Source: Thermoplasmatota archaeon (lineage in GTDB: Archaea > Thermoplasmatota > E2 > DHVEG-1). Taken from it: 48,474 nt of DNA. The DNA is taken from the NCBI GenBank assembly GCA_022848765.1, contig JAJISJ010000002.1:1-48474 (forward strand), given 5' to 3'. Position 1 is the first letter of the stretch. The number at the start of each line of letters is the position of its first letter. Both the position numbers and the translations under genes were made by a program. A model generated the notes under the pieces. It searched no databases. It was given only the letters and a program-made list of their open reading frames with translations, and had not been told where the DNA came from. Positions 31,240 through 39,610 of the stretch are shown here, in pieces.

Positions 31240-32504
31240 TATAATAATACCTCCTTTGGATTAGTAATTTTCCCTTTTATAGCAGAAATTGCTACAGTAG
31301 CAGGACTTGCAAGATATATCTCAGCATCTTTACAGCCCATTCTACCCTTAAAATTTCTATTTGCAGTACTAATACATTTTTCCCCTGGAGCTAATACTCC
31401 CTGATGTGCTCCTAAACAAGGGCCGCATCCAGGTGGAAGTATGATTGCTCCAGATTTCACAAGAGTTTTAATTATCCCTAAATTAAGGGCATTTTCATAA
31501 ATATCTATTGATGCAGGTAAAATAATTAATCTCACATTTTTACTGATTTTTTTCCCATTTAAAATTTCAGCTGCAATTTTTAAATCCGAGATTCTACCAT
31601 TTGTACAAGTACCAATAAAACATTGTTGAATTTCTAAACCTTCTATTTCATCAACTGGCTTAACATTATCAACTGAATGGGGGCAAGCTATCATAGGTTC
31701 TATATGAGATAAATCATAATCAAATTCTTTAATATAAAGAGCTTGCTTATCAGCATAAGTTATATCATAATTAGATTTTGATATTCCAATTGAATTTAGA
31801 TAACCTATCGTAACATCATCAACTAAAAAAACTGAATTTTTTGCACCCATCTCAACTCCCATATTAGTTATAGTAAATCTATCATCAATAGTTAACTCAT
31901 TTACATCACCATGGAATTCTATTGAACAATAATTTGCTCCTGAAGCAGAAATGTCACCAATTATCTTTAATATTGTATCTTTCGCATAAACCCCTTTTTG
32001 TAATTTATTTTTTAAATTAATTTTTATACTATTTGGTACTTTCAACCATGTTTCACCAGATAATAATAAAGAAGCCGCTTCAGTTCTGTCAATTCCTGTA
32101 GAAAAAGTTCCAACTGCACCATATGAACAAGTATGCGAATCACTTCCTAAAATTAATTTACCAGGAAGGGCAAATCCCTTTTCAATAACAATTTGATGGC
32201 ATATACCAAACCCCACATCAAAAAAGTTTTTAATTTTAAATTCTTTTACAAACTCTCTAATTTTTTTATGATTTAATGCTGTTTTTTCAGTAGCTGCAGG
32301 AATAACATGATCAAGAACAATTATAGGCATTTTATTTGAATAAATTCCATATTTATCCAATTCATTTTGTATTTTTTGAATTATTGCTGCAGTGTTATCA
32401 TGGGTTAAAAGATGATCTGGAGTTACATTAACTATTTTATTTGGGACTATATTTTTTTCATCTGAATATTTGGCAAGAATTTTTTCAGCAAAAGTCATTT
32501 CCAT
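31239..32504 (-). CDS. leuC: 3-isopropylmalate dehydratase-family large subunit
   Basis: GSDSHTCSYGAVGTFSTGI, CFIGTCTNGRISDLKIAAEIL, LPPGCGPCLGAHQGVLAPGE. Confidence 0.93.
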   Translation of the reverse strand: MEMTFAEKILAKYSDEKNIVPNKIVNVTPDHLLTHDNTAAIIQKIQNELDKYGIYSNKMPIIVLDHVIPAATEKTALNHKKIREFVKEFKIKNFFDVGFGICHQIVIEKGFALPGKLILGSDSHTCSYGAVGTFSTGIDRTEAASLLLSGETWLKVPNSIKINLKNKLQKGVYAKDTILKIIGDISASGANYCSIEFHGDVNELTIDDRFTITNMGVEMGAKNSVFLVDDVTIGYLNSIGISKSNYDITYADKQALYIKEFDYDLSHIEPMIACPHSVDNVKPVDEIEGLEIQQCFIGTCTNGRISDLKIAAEILNGKKISKNVRLIILPASIDIYENALNLGIIKTLVKSGAIILPPGCGPCLGAHQGVLAPGEKCISTANRNFKGRMGCKDAEIYLASPATVAISAIKGKITNPKEVLL

Positions 32505-32525
32505 TATTTGATCTCCTTTTTAGTG

Positions 32526-32544
32526 TTGATAATAAAATTATCAA
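32526..32544. promoter_or_regulatory. perfect dyad TTGATAAT-AAA-ATTATCAA upstream of leuC, candidate operator
   Basis: 8-bp inverted repeat, 3-bp centre, 21 bp upstream of the leuC start codon. Confidence 0.4.
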
Positions 32545-32687
32545 TATAATAGTATTCAACAATAGGGGATATAAAATTAGTATTTTAATTTTATTTTAAA
32601 TGTTAAAATCATTATTTTGTTAAAAAAACAAGAAAATTATAAGTTAGAGTTGTGTTATATATTATTTACATTGTGAAGGGATAAAAG

Positions 32688-33518
32688 ATGGGAAAAATAA
32701 AAATTATTAACGATAAAAAGGCTGTTGCAGGAGTTATTGAAGCACTTTTACTTGTTGCTCTTGTTTCAATAATAATTTCAACAATTCAACTAATATATAT
32801 ACCTGAAATAATGAAACAAAGAGAATCTGACCATATGGAGGAGATTGAAAATCAATTTTCATTTTTAAAAGCTGTTGTTGATATACAATCTATGGAAAAA
32901 AAAGATGTCCCAATTACCTCTACAATTACTTTAGGTAGTAGAGAACTACCATATTTTGTTACTGCTCGTAGTTTTGGAGAACTAACTATTGTTGGTATAG
33001 ATAATGATGATTATATGATTAATATTGATTATGGGGCAAAAAAAATACCTCTTACTTCGATAAGATATGAAGCAGCAAATTCATATTTTGTTGATCAAAT
33101 ATATACTATTGAAGGTGGTTGTATCATTCTTAAACAAAATGATGGGGAGACTGTAAGAGTTGAACCGACAGTTAATATTGAAAACAGAAGTAATGAAATC
33201 AATATGTATTATGATATACCAATAATCATTGGTATTTCAGGAAAAAATCAAACAAGTGGATATAAAAATTGTTTCATAAGAACAAACTTTTCAAATTCTG
33301 ATAATGATTGGATTTCCTTTACTAATATTTCAAATATTAATATAACAACTGAGTATCCCCAAGCCTGGTACGATCTATTAGATTATTTGTTTGAAGAAAA
33401 TGTAAACCTTGGAAATGGTTCTTCATATGTAAAAATTACAAGAAAAAATAAATTAATTAATTTTTATTATAAAGAAACTTATATATATGCTCAAATAAGT
33501 CCTGGATGGATTATTTAA
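32688..33518 (+). CDS. archaeal type IV pilin/archaellin-like secreted protein
   Basis: Class III-like N-terminus KIKIINDKKAVAGVIEALLLVALVSIIISTIQLIYIPE followed by a beta-rich exodomain. Confidence 0.72.
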   Translation: MGKIKIINDKKAVAGVIEALLLVALVSIIISTIQLIYIPEIMKQRESDHMEEIENQFSFLKAVVDIQSMEKKDVPITSTITLGSRELPYFVTARSFGELTIVGIDNDDYMINIDYGAKKIPLTSIRYEAANSYFVDQIYTIEGGCIILKQNDGETVRVEPTVNIENRSNEINMYYDIPIIIGISGKNQTSGYKNCFIRTNFSNSDNDWISFTNISNINITTEYPQAWYDLLDYLFEENVNLGNGSSYVKITRKNKLINFYYKETYIYAQISPGWII

Positions 33519-33578
33519 TAAATAGAGATTTATTATTGAAAAAATAAGTTATTTATGATAAATAATGGAATATAGAAA

Positions 33579-34343
33579 ATGGAAGAAATTGAATATTTAA
33601 ATGAAAGCGAAAGTTCTATATTAAAAACGGGAATTAACGGTTTTGATGAATTATTTCATGAGGGGGGAATACCTCAAAACATCTCAATATTAATCTCAGG
33701 TACGACTGGTAGTGGTAAAAGTTTATTTTGTAGGCAGATATCTTATAATATTTTAAAAAATGGTGGTAAATGCTTTTATATTAGTTTTCAAGAATCTGAG
33801 AAAGGAATTAAAAGAAGTATGGACCAATTTGGATGGAATATTGATAAGTATATAGATTGCGGTTCTTTAATTATTCAAAAAATTAATCCAATGGATATTT
33901 TACGAATGAAATTTGGTTCGGTTGATGGTTCTGGTTCTGCCACAGAAATCTCATATAAAATTAAACCTTTTGAAATTCCAAATGATTTTAATCCAGATAT
34001 TATAATTGTTGATTCATTAAGTTCAATAATTGAAGTATCCGCAACAAAAGAAAAAAATTTTAGATCTTATTTACAGCAATTATTTGGATTTTTTGAAGAT
34101 TCAAATTCAATTTCATTGTTAATTTCTGAAATTTCTTCAAATAATAAAAATTATAGTAATTCAGGAATTGAAGAGTTTTTAGCAGATGGCGTTGTAGTTC
34201 TTTACAATTTAAAAAATAAACATGAACGAGCATTTGAAATAATTAAAATGAGATATAGTAATCATAAAAAAAATATATATGAAATGAAAATTAATGAAAA
34301 TGGAATTGAAATATTTCCAGATCAAATAGTTGTGGATTTATAG
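33579..34343 (+). CDS. KaiC/RAD55-like RecA-superfamily ATPase
   Basis: Walker A SGTTGSGKSLFCRQ; Walker B DIIIVDSLSSII; FLADGVVVLYN. Confidence 0.9.
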   Translation: MEEIEYLNESESSILKTGINGFDELFHEGGIPQNISILISGTTGSGKSLFCRQISYNILKNGGKCFYISFQESEKGIKRSMDQFGWNIDKYIDCGSLIIQKINPMDILRMKFGSVDGSGSATEISYKIKPFEIPNDFNPDIIIVDSLSSIIEVSATKEKNFRSYLQQLFGFFEDSNSISLLISEISSNNKNYSNSGIEEFLADGVVVLYNLKNKHERAFEIIKMRYSNHKKNIYEMKINENGIEIFPDQIVVDL

Positions 34344-34595
34344 ATATCTAAAGGCATCTGCATGTCGATTTAATTTTTTTGCGCCATATTGTACAATATT
34401 ATTTTCTATTTGTTTAACTTGAATTTTAGACAATCCAGTTCTTTTTAAAATTAAATTATTGCATTCATCATAAATCTTAATTATCCCATCATCAACACTA
34501 GAAATAACTTTTATAATATTATTATTTTGTAACCAAATCCAAATATTAATATTTTTCAACATCGAGATACCAATTGTAAGTTCTTCCACTAACAT
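34338..34595 (-). CDS. small protein of unknown function (85 aa)
   Basis: Intact ORF in otherwise unassigned space, convergent with the upstream KaiC-like gene (6-nt tail overlap). Confidence 0.55.
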   Translation of the reverse strand: MLVEELTIGISMLKNINIWIWLQNNNIIKVISSVDDGIIKIYDECNNLILKRTGLSKIQVKQIENNIVQYGAKKLNRHADAFRYL

Positions 34596-34754
34596 TTTTA
34601 TTTTAATAACTATATAAATATTTCTATATATTAATAGAAAAGTATTTTAATCATGTTTTAAAAATATAATATTTTAAAAAAACCTAGAGTAAAATTTATA
34701 TTTGCAAGGTTAAAATAATATATACGAACCTCTATACAACTTTGGGGTGATGCA

Positions 34755-35513
34755 TTGGAAATGAACATATATTCAAAACAGAATCAATTTATTAACAGAA
34801 TAAATACAGGAATAACTGGACTTGATAAAATAATTGAAGGAGGATTACCAGAAAAATCAATAACTTTAGTTTCTGGACCCCCTGGAAGTGGAAAAAGTAT
34901 ATTTTCATTTCAATTCCTATATGAGGGAATTAATAAAAATGAGACAGGATTATTTCTAACATTAGATAAAAAAGTAGATGGTCTTATAATCCAATCTAAA
35001 AAACTTGGATTTGATTTTAAATCTGCAATAGAAGATAAATCAGTAAAATTTAGATTTTTAAACATTAATAAGAAGTTAATATATGAAGCAATGGTTAATG
35101 AAATTTTATCTGGAAATTTTGATAGGATAGTTTTAGATTCTATAACGCCTTTATCTGAGATGCCAATATATGGAAATTATAGCCAAAATAACGAATCAAA
35201 TATAAGTATAATTAATTCTGAAGAGTATCCACCAAATACCAATTTACCAATTAGAAGATTACATTTACATTACATAATAAACGCATTAGAATCAACAGAA
35301 TCAACATCCATTGTAACCTCGGAATTACCGATGGGGTCATCTTTATTTTCAAGAGATGGAATCTCAGAATTTTTAGCTGATGGAGTAATAATTCTAAGTT
35401 TTGATCCAACTATGAATAGAAGAAAAATGTCCGTTATGAAAATGAGAAATACTAAACATACCTTAAAACCCCAAGATATTGAAATAAAAGAAGGCGGTAT
35501 ACAATTTATATAA
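34755..35513 (+). CDS. KaiC/RAD55-like RecA-superfamily ATPase
   Basis: Walker A SGPPGSGKSIFSFQFLYEG; Walker B RIVLDSITPLSE; FLADGVIILSF. TTG start (34755) with upstream GGGGTGA; ATG 34761 is an alternative. Confidence 0.9.
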   Translation: MEMNIYSKQNQFINRINTGITGLDKIIEGGLPEKSITLVSGPPGSGKSIFSFQFLYEGINKNETGLFLTLDKKVDGLIIQSKKLGFDFKSAIEDKSVKFRFLNINKKLIYEAMVNEILSGNFDRIVLDSITPLSEMPIYGNYSQNNESNISIINSEEYPPNTNLPIRRLHLHYIINALESTESTSIVTSELPMGSSLFSRDGISEFLADGVIILSFDPTMNRRKMSVMKMRNTKHTLKPQDIEIKEGGIQFI

Positions 35514-35526
35514 TTTCAGGATTAAC

Positions 35527-35994
35527 ATGTTTAAATATAAACCCCCAAAAGAGTTGAGAGCTCTTTTTATTGCCCATTATGCACCTATCTTATTAATTAT
35601 TATGGTTGGACCTTTAACTGCATTTTACAATATATGGCAAATACCATTAGATAAGTTTTTAACAATTTTTTTTGGTTTAATAATTTTTCTTATCGGGACA
35701 TATATTTATTTTAAATGGGAAATATTTTGGTATAAAACTTTTAAAGGTCAACTTGTAACTACAGGAATTTTTAGTTATATACGACATCCTCATTATACAT
35801 CCTTGATTTTTGTCGGACTTGGTTTAGCTTTGTTTTTTTATTCAATATTTGCACTTGTAATTGCAATTATAGCAATTCCAATAATTATATGGAGTATATT
35901 GGATGAAGAAAAACATTTGATTAAACAATTTGGAAAAGAATATATAGAATTTATGAAAAAAAACCCATGGCGTATAATTCCTATGTTATATTAA
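35527..35994 (+). CDS. isoprenylcysteine carboxyl methyltransferase (ICMT)-like membrane protein
   Basis: GIFSYIRHPHYTSLIFVGLGLALFF...DEEKHLIKQFGKEYIEFMKKNPWRIIP. Confidence 0.88.
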   Translation: MFKYKPPKELRALFIAHYAPILLIIMVGPLTAFYNIWQIPLDKFLTIFFGLIIFLIGTYIYFKWEIFWYKTFKGQLVTTGIFSYIRHPHYTSLIFVGLGLALFFYSIFALVIAIIAIPIIIWSILDEEKHLIKQFGKEYIEFMKKNPWRIIPMLY

Positions 35995-36075
35995 AAATAA
36001 CTCTCTAATGATATGAAATTTATTTTTTTAAATAATTCATAGAGATTATATATTATGATATAATTTGTAAAATTT

Positions 36076-37005
36076 ATGACTATTTTAGTAACTGGCGGCA
36101 GCGGTTTTATAGGAAAATATCTAATTAATGACCTTTTAAATCATGATTATCAAGTGAAAATTTTCACAAGACAGAAAAAATTGGATATTCAGAATATAGA
36201 TATTATTAAAGGTGATGTAACAAAAATTAAAGATTGTTTATCTGCAATGCAGGATGTGGATGTAGTTTTTCATAACGCAGCATATGCAACAGATTGCGGT
36301 AAAAAGGATGAAATTTTTAATACTAATATTAATGGTACAGAGAATATTGTCGAAGCTTGTTTAAAAAATGGAATCGATAGAATAATATACACAAGTACTG
36401 CGGGGGTTTATGGGTTTCCAAATATAAAAGAAAAAATAGATGAAAAATCAGTCATTAATCCTTATAATATATACCATAAATCTAAATTTGAGGGTGAAAA
36501 TATTTTAAAAAAAAATAAAGAGTTAAAAGTATCCATCATTCGTCCACCACTAGTATTAGGAGAAGGAGGTATAGGTTCAAACATTATAATTAATAAAATC
36601 AGGGAAGGAAAAATGATTTATATCGGCAATGGCGATCAATACATTTCAATAGTTCATCCAGCAGATGTAGCACAGTGTTTACGTTTAGCTTTTGAAAAAG
36701 ATAAAATTGGAGATACCTTTAACGTTGTTAGTTTTTATTGTAAAATTAAAGAATTATTTAATGAAGTAAGTATGCAATTGAAAGTTAAATCACCAGATAA
36801 AAATATCCCATATATTATTGCGTATATCGCAGCTTTTTTAGATGAGAACATAAATATAAAAGAACCTTCCTTAACCAGATTTAGAGTTAAATCATTAGGA
36901 ACAACTAGATTAATTAGTTTTGATAAGGCAAGAAAAAAAATTGAGTATAAACCAAAATATGATCTTAAAAGTACTGTTGAAGATATGGTTAAAAAATATA
37001 TTTAA
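36076..37005 (+). CDS. NAD-dependent epimerase/dehydratase (extended SDR)
   Basis: MTILVTGGSGFIGKYLINDLL; YNIYHKSKFEGE (YxxxK). Confidence 0.92.
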   Translation: MTILVTGGSGFIGKYLINDLLNHDYQVKIFTRQKKLDIQNIDIIKGDVTKIKDCLSAMQDVDVVFHNAAYATDCGKKDEIFNTNINGTENIVEACLKNGIDRIIYTSTAGVYGFPNIKEKIDEKSVINPYNIYHKSKFEGENILKKNKELKVSIIRPPLVLGEGGIGSNIIINKIREGKMIYIGNGDQYISIVHPADVAQCLRLAFEKDKIGDTFNVVSFYCKIKELFNEVSMQLKVKSPDKNIPYIIAYIAAFLDENINIKEPSLTRFRVKSLGTTRLISFDKARKKIEYKPKYDLKSTVEDMVKKYI

Positions 37006-37060
37006 TTTTTAGATTTCCTAATAAATTGAATAAATTATTTAAAAGTAATTTTCTCAAATG

Positions 37061-37100
37061 ATGCAAATATAAATTGTTTAAAAATACAATTATTGTGCAT
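37061..37100. terminator. candidate bidirectional stem-loop between convergent SDR and asnA genes
   Basis: ATGCA...AATTGT-TTAAAAAT-ACAATT...TGCAT in a 114-nt convergent spacer. Confidence 0.3.
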
Positions 37101-37119
37101 TAAAAGTATCAATAATTGA

Positions 37120-38247
37120 TTATTTTAAAACGTGAATATTTTTCTTCTCACATATATTTTTAAGTTTTTCTGGCCATACTGTAACACTACATTCTCCTAA
37201 ATGTGCCTTTTTTAATAAAAGCATATATGTACGTGATTGCCCAATCCCGCCTCCAATACTTAGTGGAATTTCATCATTTATGATTGCTTTATGGTAAGGC
37301 ATATCTAGAAAATGTTTTTGATTTGACATATCTAATTGAATTTTAAGAGTCTCTTTAGTAACTCTGACGCCCATTGATGTTAATTCATGCCTTCTTTCTG
37401 TTACTGGATTCCATACCAATATATCGCCATTTAAACCATGCATTTTTTTCCCATTAATTTTAGTTGTTTCTGTAACCCAATCATCATAATCCGCTGCCCT
37501 CATTTCATGAGGGTAACCATCATCAAGTGGCCATCCAATTCCAAGAATGAATACAGCAGGATACTTTTGAAGTATCTCATTTTCTCTTTGTTTTCTTGGT
37601 AGATCTGGAAACATATCAAGTATTTCTTCAGCATGTATAAATTTTAATTTATTTGGAAGATTTTCATACTTTTCTGAATGAAGTAAAGGAAATTCTTTCT
37701 GAATATATTTTTCAGAACCTTTGAATACCTTCCATATTTTTTCAACTGTATTTTTTAGATAATTAATATCACGTTGATCATTATTGATTACTTTTTCCCA
37801 ATCCCATTGATCAACATATGAACTATGATCATGATCAAGGAAATAATCTTTTCTAACAGCCCTCATATCTGTATAAAGACCTTCTCCGGGAATCATATCA
37901 AATTGTTTTAATGCCATTCTCTTCCATTTAGTAACCGCTTGAACAATTTGAGCTTGAATAGGTTTTTGTAAACCTAAACCACAATTAAATTCAACAGGTG
38001 TTCTTGATCCATCACGATCAAGATAATCATTTACTCCGCTGTGTTTATCTACAATCAAAGGACATTCGACTCTTATTAAATTTAATTCCTTACTTAAATT
38101 TTCTTCAAAATATGATTTTAATAAAGATATAGCTATTTGAGTATCTTTTTTGTTTAATAGGGCAGTATAGTTTTTTGGAAGTATATTTTCTAAATCATTA
38201 TAATTTCCAATTCCAGGTCCAGCAAGATCCATTTTTTTGTCATTCAT
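37120..38247 (-). CDS. asnA: aspartate--ammonia ligase (AsnA-type asparagine synthetase)
   Basis: RVECPLIVDKHSGVNDYLDRDGSRTPVEF, LYTDMRAVRKDYFLDHDHSSYVDQWDWEK, LSIGGGIGQSRTYMLLLKKAHLGECSVTVWP. Confidence 0.93.
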   Translation of the reverse strand: MNDKKMDLAGPGIGNYNDLENILPKNYTALLNKKDTQIAISLLKSYFEENLSKELNLIRVECPLIVDKHSGVNDYLDRDGSRTPVEFNCGLGLQKPIQAQIVQAVTKWKRMALKQFDMIPGEGLYTDMRAVRKDYFLDHDHSSYVDQWDWEKVINNDQRDINYLKNTVEKIWKVFKGSEKYIQKEFPLLHSEKYENLPNKLKFIHAEEILDMFPDLPRKQRENEILQKYPAVFILGIGWPLDDGYPHEMRAADYDDWVTETTKINGKKMHGLNGDILVWNPVTERRHELTSMGVRVTKETLKIQLDMSNQKHFLDMPYHKAIINDEIPLSIGGGIGQSRTYMLLLKKAHLGECSVTVWPEKLKNICEKKNIHVLK

Positions 38248-38273
38248 AGTGTTTCACCTTTTATCAGGCATTC

Positions 38274-38357
38274 AGAAATCCCTATTTATACTTTTATCAA
38301 GTAACACAAAAGTTCATTTATAAGAATTTAATATATTGTTGCAAAATAAGGATTTCT
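38274..38357 (-). promoter_or_regulatory. candidate structured 5' leader of asnA (8-bp closing stem enclosing a hairpin)
   Basis: AGAAATCC (38274-38281) vs GGATTTCT (38350-38357); inner ACTTTT (38290-38295) vs AAAAGT (38308-38313). Confidence 0.35.
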
Positions 38358-38434
38358 ATTCAAATTAATAATATATTATATAAATTTATTTGAACCATAT
38401 TCAAATTTAAATTCTAAGAATGGTAACAACAACA

Positions 38435-38442
38435 TTTAAATA
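38435..38442 (+). promoter_or_regulatory. TATA-box-like element (TTTAAATA) for the ribosomal-protein operon
   Basis: AACAACATTTAAATATG about 170 nt upstream of the L3 ATG, implying a leader of roughly 150 nt; motif match by eye only. Confidence 0.35.
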
Positions 38443-38487
38443 TGTTTTTTCTTATGCCTATCTTCCTTATCTATACCAGACATAATT

Positions 38488-38563
38488 TGGGCAATTCATA
38501 AATGAAACCCATAAACCAACAGCATAAAAACAAATTATTGCTGTTTGTGAAATGTCACGGTTT
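38488..38563 (+). promoter_or_regulatory. candidate structured 5' leader of the ribosomal-protein operon (hairpin plus three-way junction)
   Basis: TGGG-caa-TTCA-taaa-TGAA-a-CCCA hairpin, then AAACC[AACAGCA..TGCTGTT]t[GTGA-aatg-TCAC]GGTTT with almost no unpaired junction bases. Confidence 0.45.
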
Positions 38564-38613
38564 GGATAAAAATTCAAAATAATTGATAAAATATTAATCA
38601 TAGAGGTTATATT

Positions 38614-39606
38614 ATGCCTGCACCACATCGTCCAAGAAAAGGTTCAATGGGTTTTTCACCACGTAAAAGAGCAAGAGCTGAAACTCCACATATTAAAAGT
38701 TGGCCTGAGGGCCAAGATACGCCGAAAATTCAAGGTTTTTTAGGATATAAAGTAGGTATGACACATACTTTTGTGATTGATTACAGACCAACTTCAACCA
38801 CCTCTGGAAGAGAAGTAATGATGCCTGTTTCAGTTGTTGAAACACCGCCAATAAAAATCTTAGCTGTAAGAGCTTACAAAAATTCATATTATGGTCTCCA
38901 GACAAGTAGTGAAATTTGGGTTGATAAAATTGATCAAGAATTATCAAAAAGGATAACAATAAACAAAAAGAAAGAGAAAAAAAATTGGGATGTTTTAAAA
39001 GATTCTGATGAAATTCGTGTAATTGTATATACTCAACCTAAGCTTATCACAGGTGTCCCAAAAAAAATTGCTGATATTAGAGAGATGAGAATTAGTGGTG
39101 GATCATTTGACGATCAGATGAAATATGCAAAAAGTATTTTGGGTAAGGAAATAAAAATAAATGATACTATAGCTGAAGGAGACATGCTAGATATTATTGC
39201 TGTTACTAAGGGAAAAGGATTTCAAGGTCATGTTAAAAGATGGGGCGTAAAATTATTATCTCATAAAAATTCTAAACATAGGAGGATGATAGGTACTGCT
39301 GGATCATGGCATCCTAATTGGGTACAAGCCACAGTTCCCCAAGCTGGTCAGATGGGGTATCATCAAAGGACTGAATATAATAAACGTGTTTTAAAAATTG
39401 GTGATAATGGTGAAGAGATAAATCCTACAGGTGGTTTTCCACATTACGGTCTTGTTAGAAATTCGTATATTCTTATACATGGTTCAATTCCAGGCCCAGT
39501 TAAACGTTTAATTGGGATGAGAGATGCAATTAGATATAAACGTGGTGTCAAGATTGAAAAACCTGAAATAAGTTATATTTCAACTACTAGTAAACAAGGA
39601 GTGTAA
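38614..39606 (+). CDS. rpl3: ribosomal protein uL3
   Basis: MPAPHRPRKGSMGFSPRKRARAETPHIKSWP, TKGKGFQGHVKRWGVK; upstream GAGGT Shine-Dalgarno. Confidence 0.98.
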   Translation: MPAPHRPRKGSMGFSPRKRARAETPHIKSWPEGQDTPKIQGFLGYKVGMTHTFVIDYRPTSTTSGREVMMPVSVVETPPIKILAVRAYKNSYYGLQTSSEIWVDKIDQELSKRITINKKKEKKNWDVLKDSDEIRVIVYTQPKLITGVPKKIADIREMRISGGSFDDQMKYAKSILGKEIKINDTIAEGDMLDIIAVTKGKGFQGHVKRWGVKLLSHKNSKHRRMIGTAGSWHPNWVQATVPQAGQMGYHQRTEYNKRVLKIGDNGEEINPTGGFPHYGLVRNSYILIHGSIPGPVKRLIGMRDAIRYKRGVKIEKPEISYISTTSKQGV

Positions 39607-39610
39607 ACTT

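Noticed and set aside
38513-38563. tRNA-like gene in the L3 leader
   Set aside because: Three helices resemble a cloverleaf superficially, but it is only 51 nt with no 7-bp acceptor, T-loop (GTTCRA) or anticodon arm; kept only as a structured leader.
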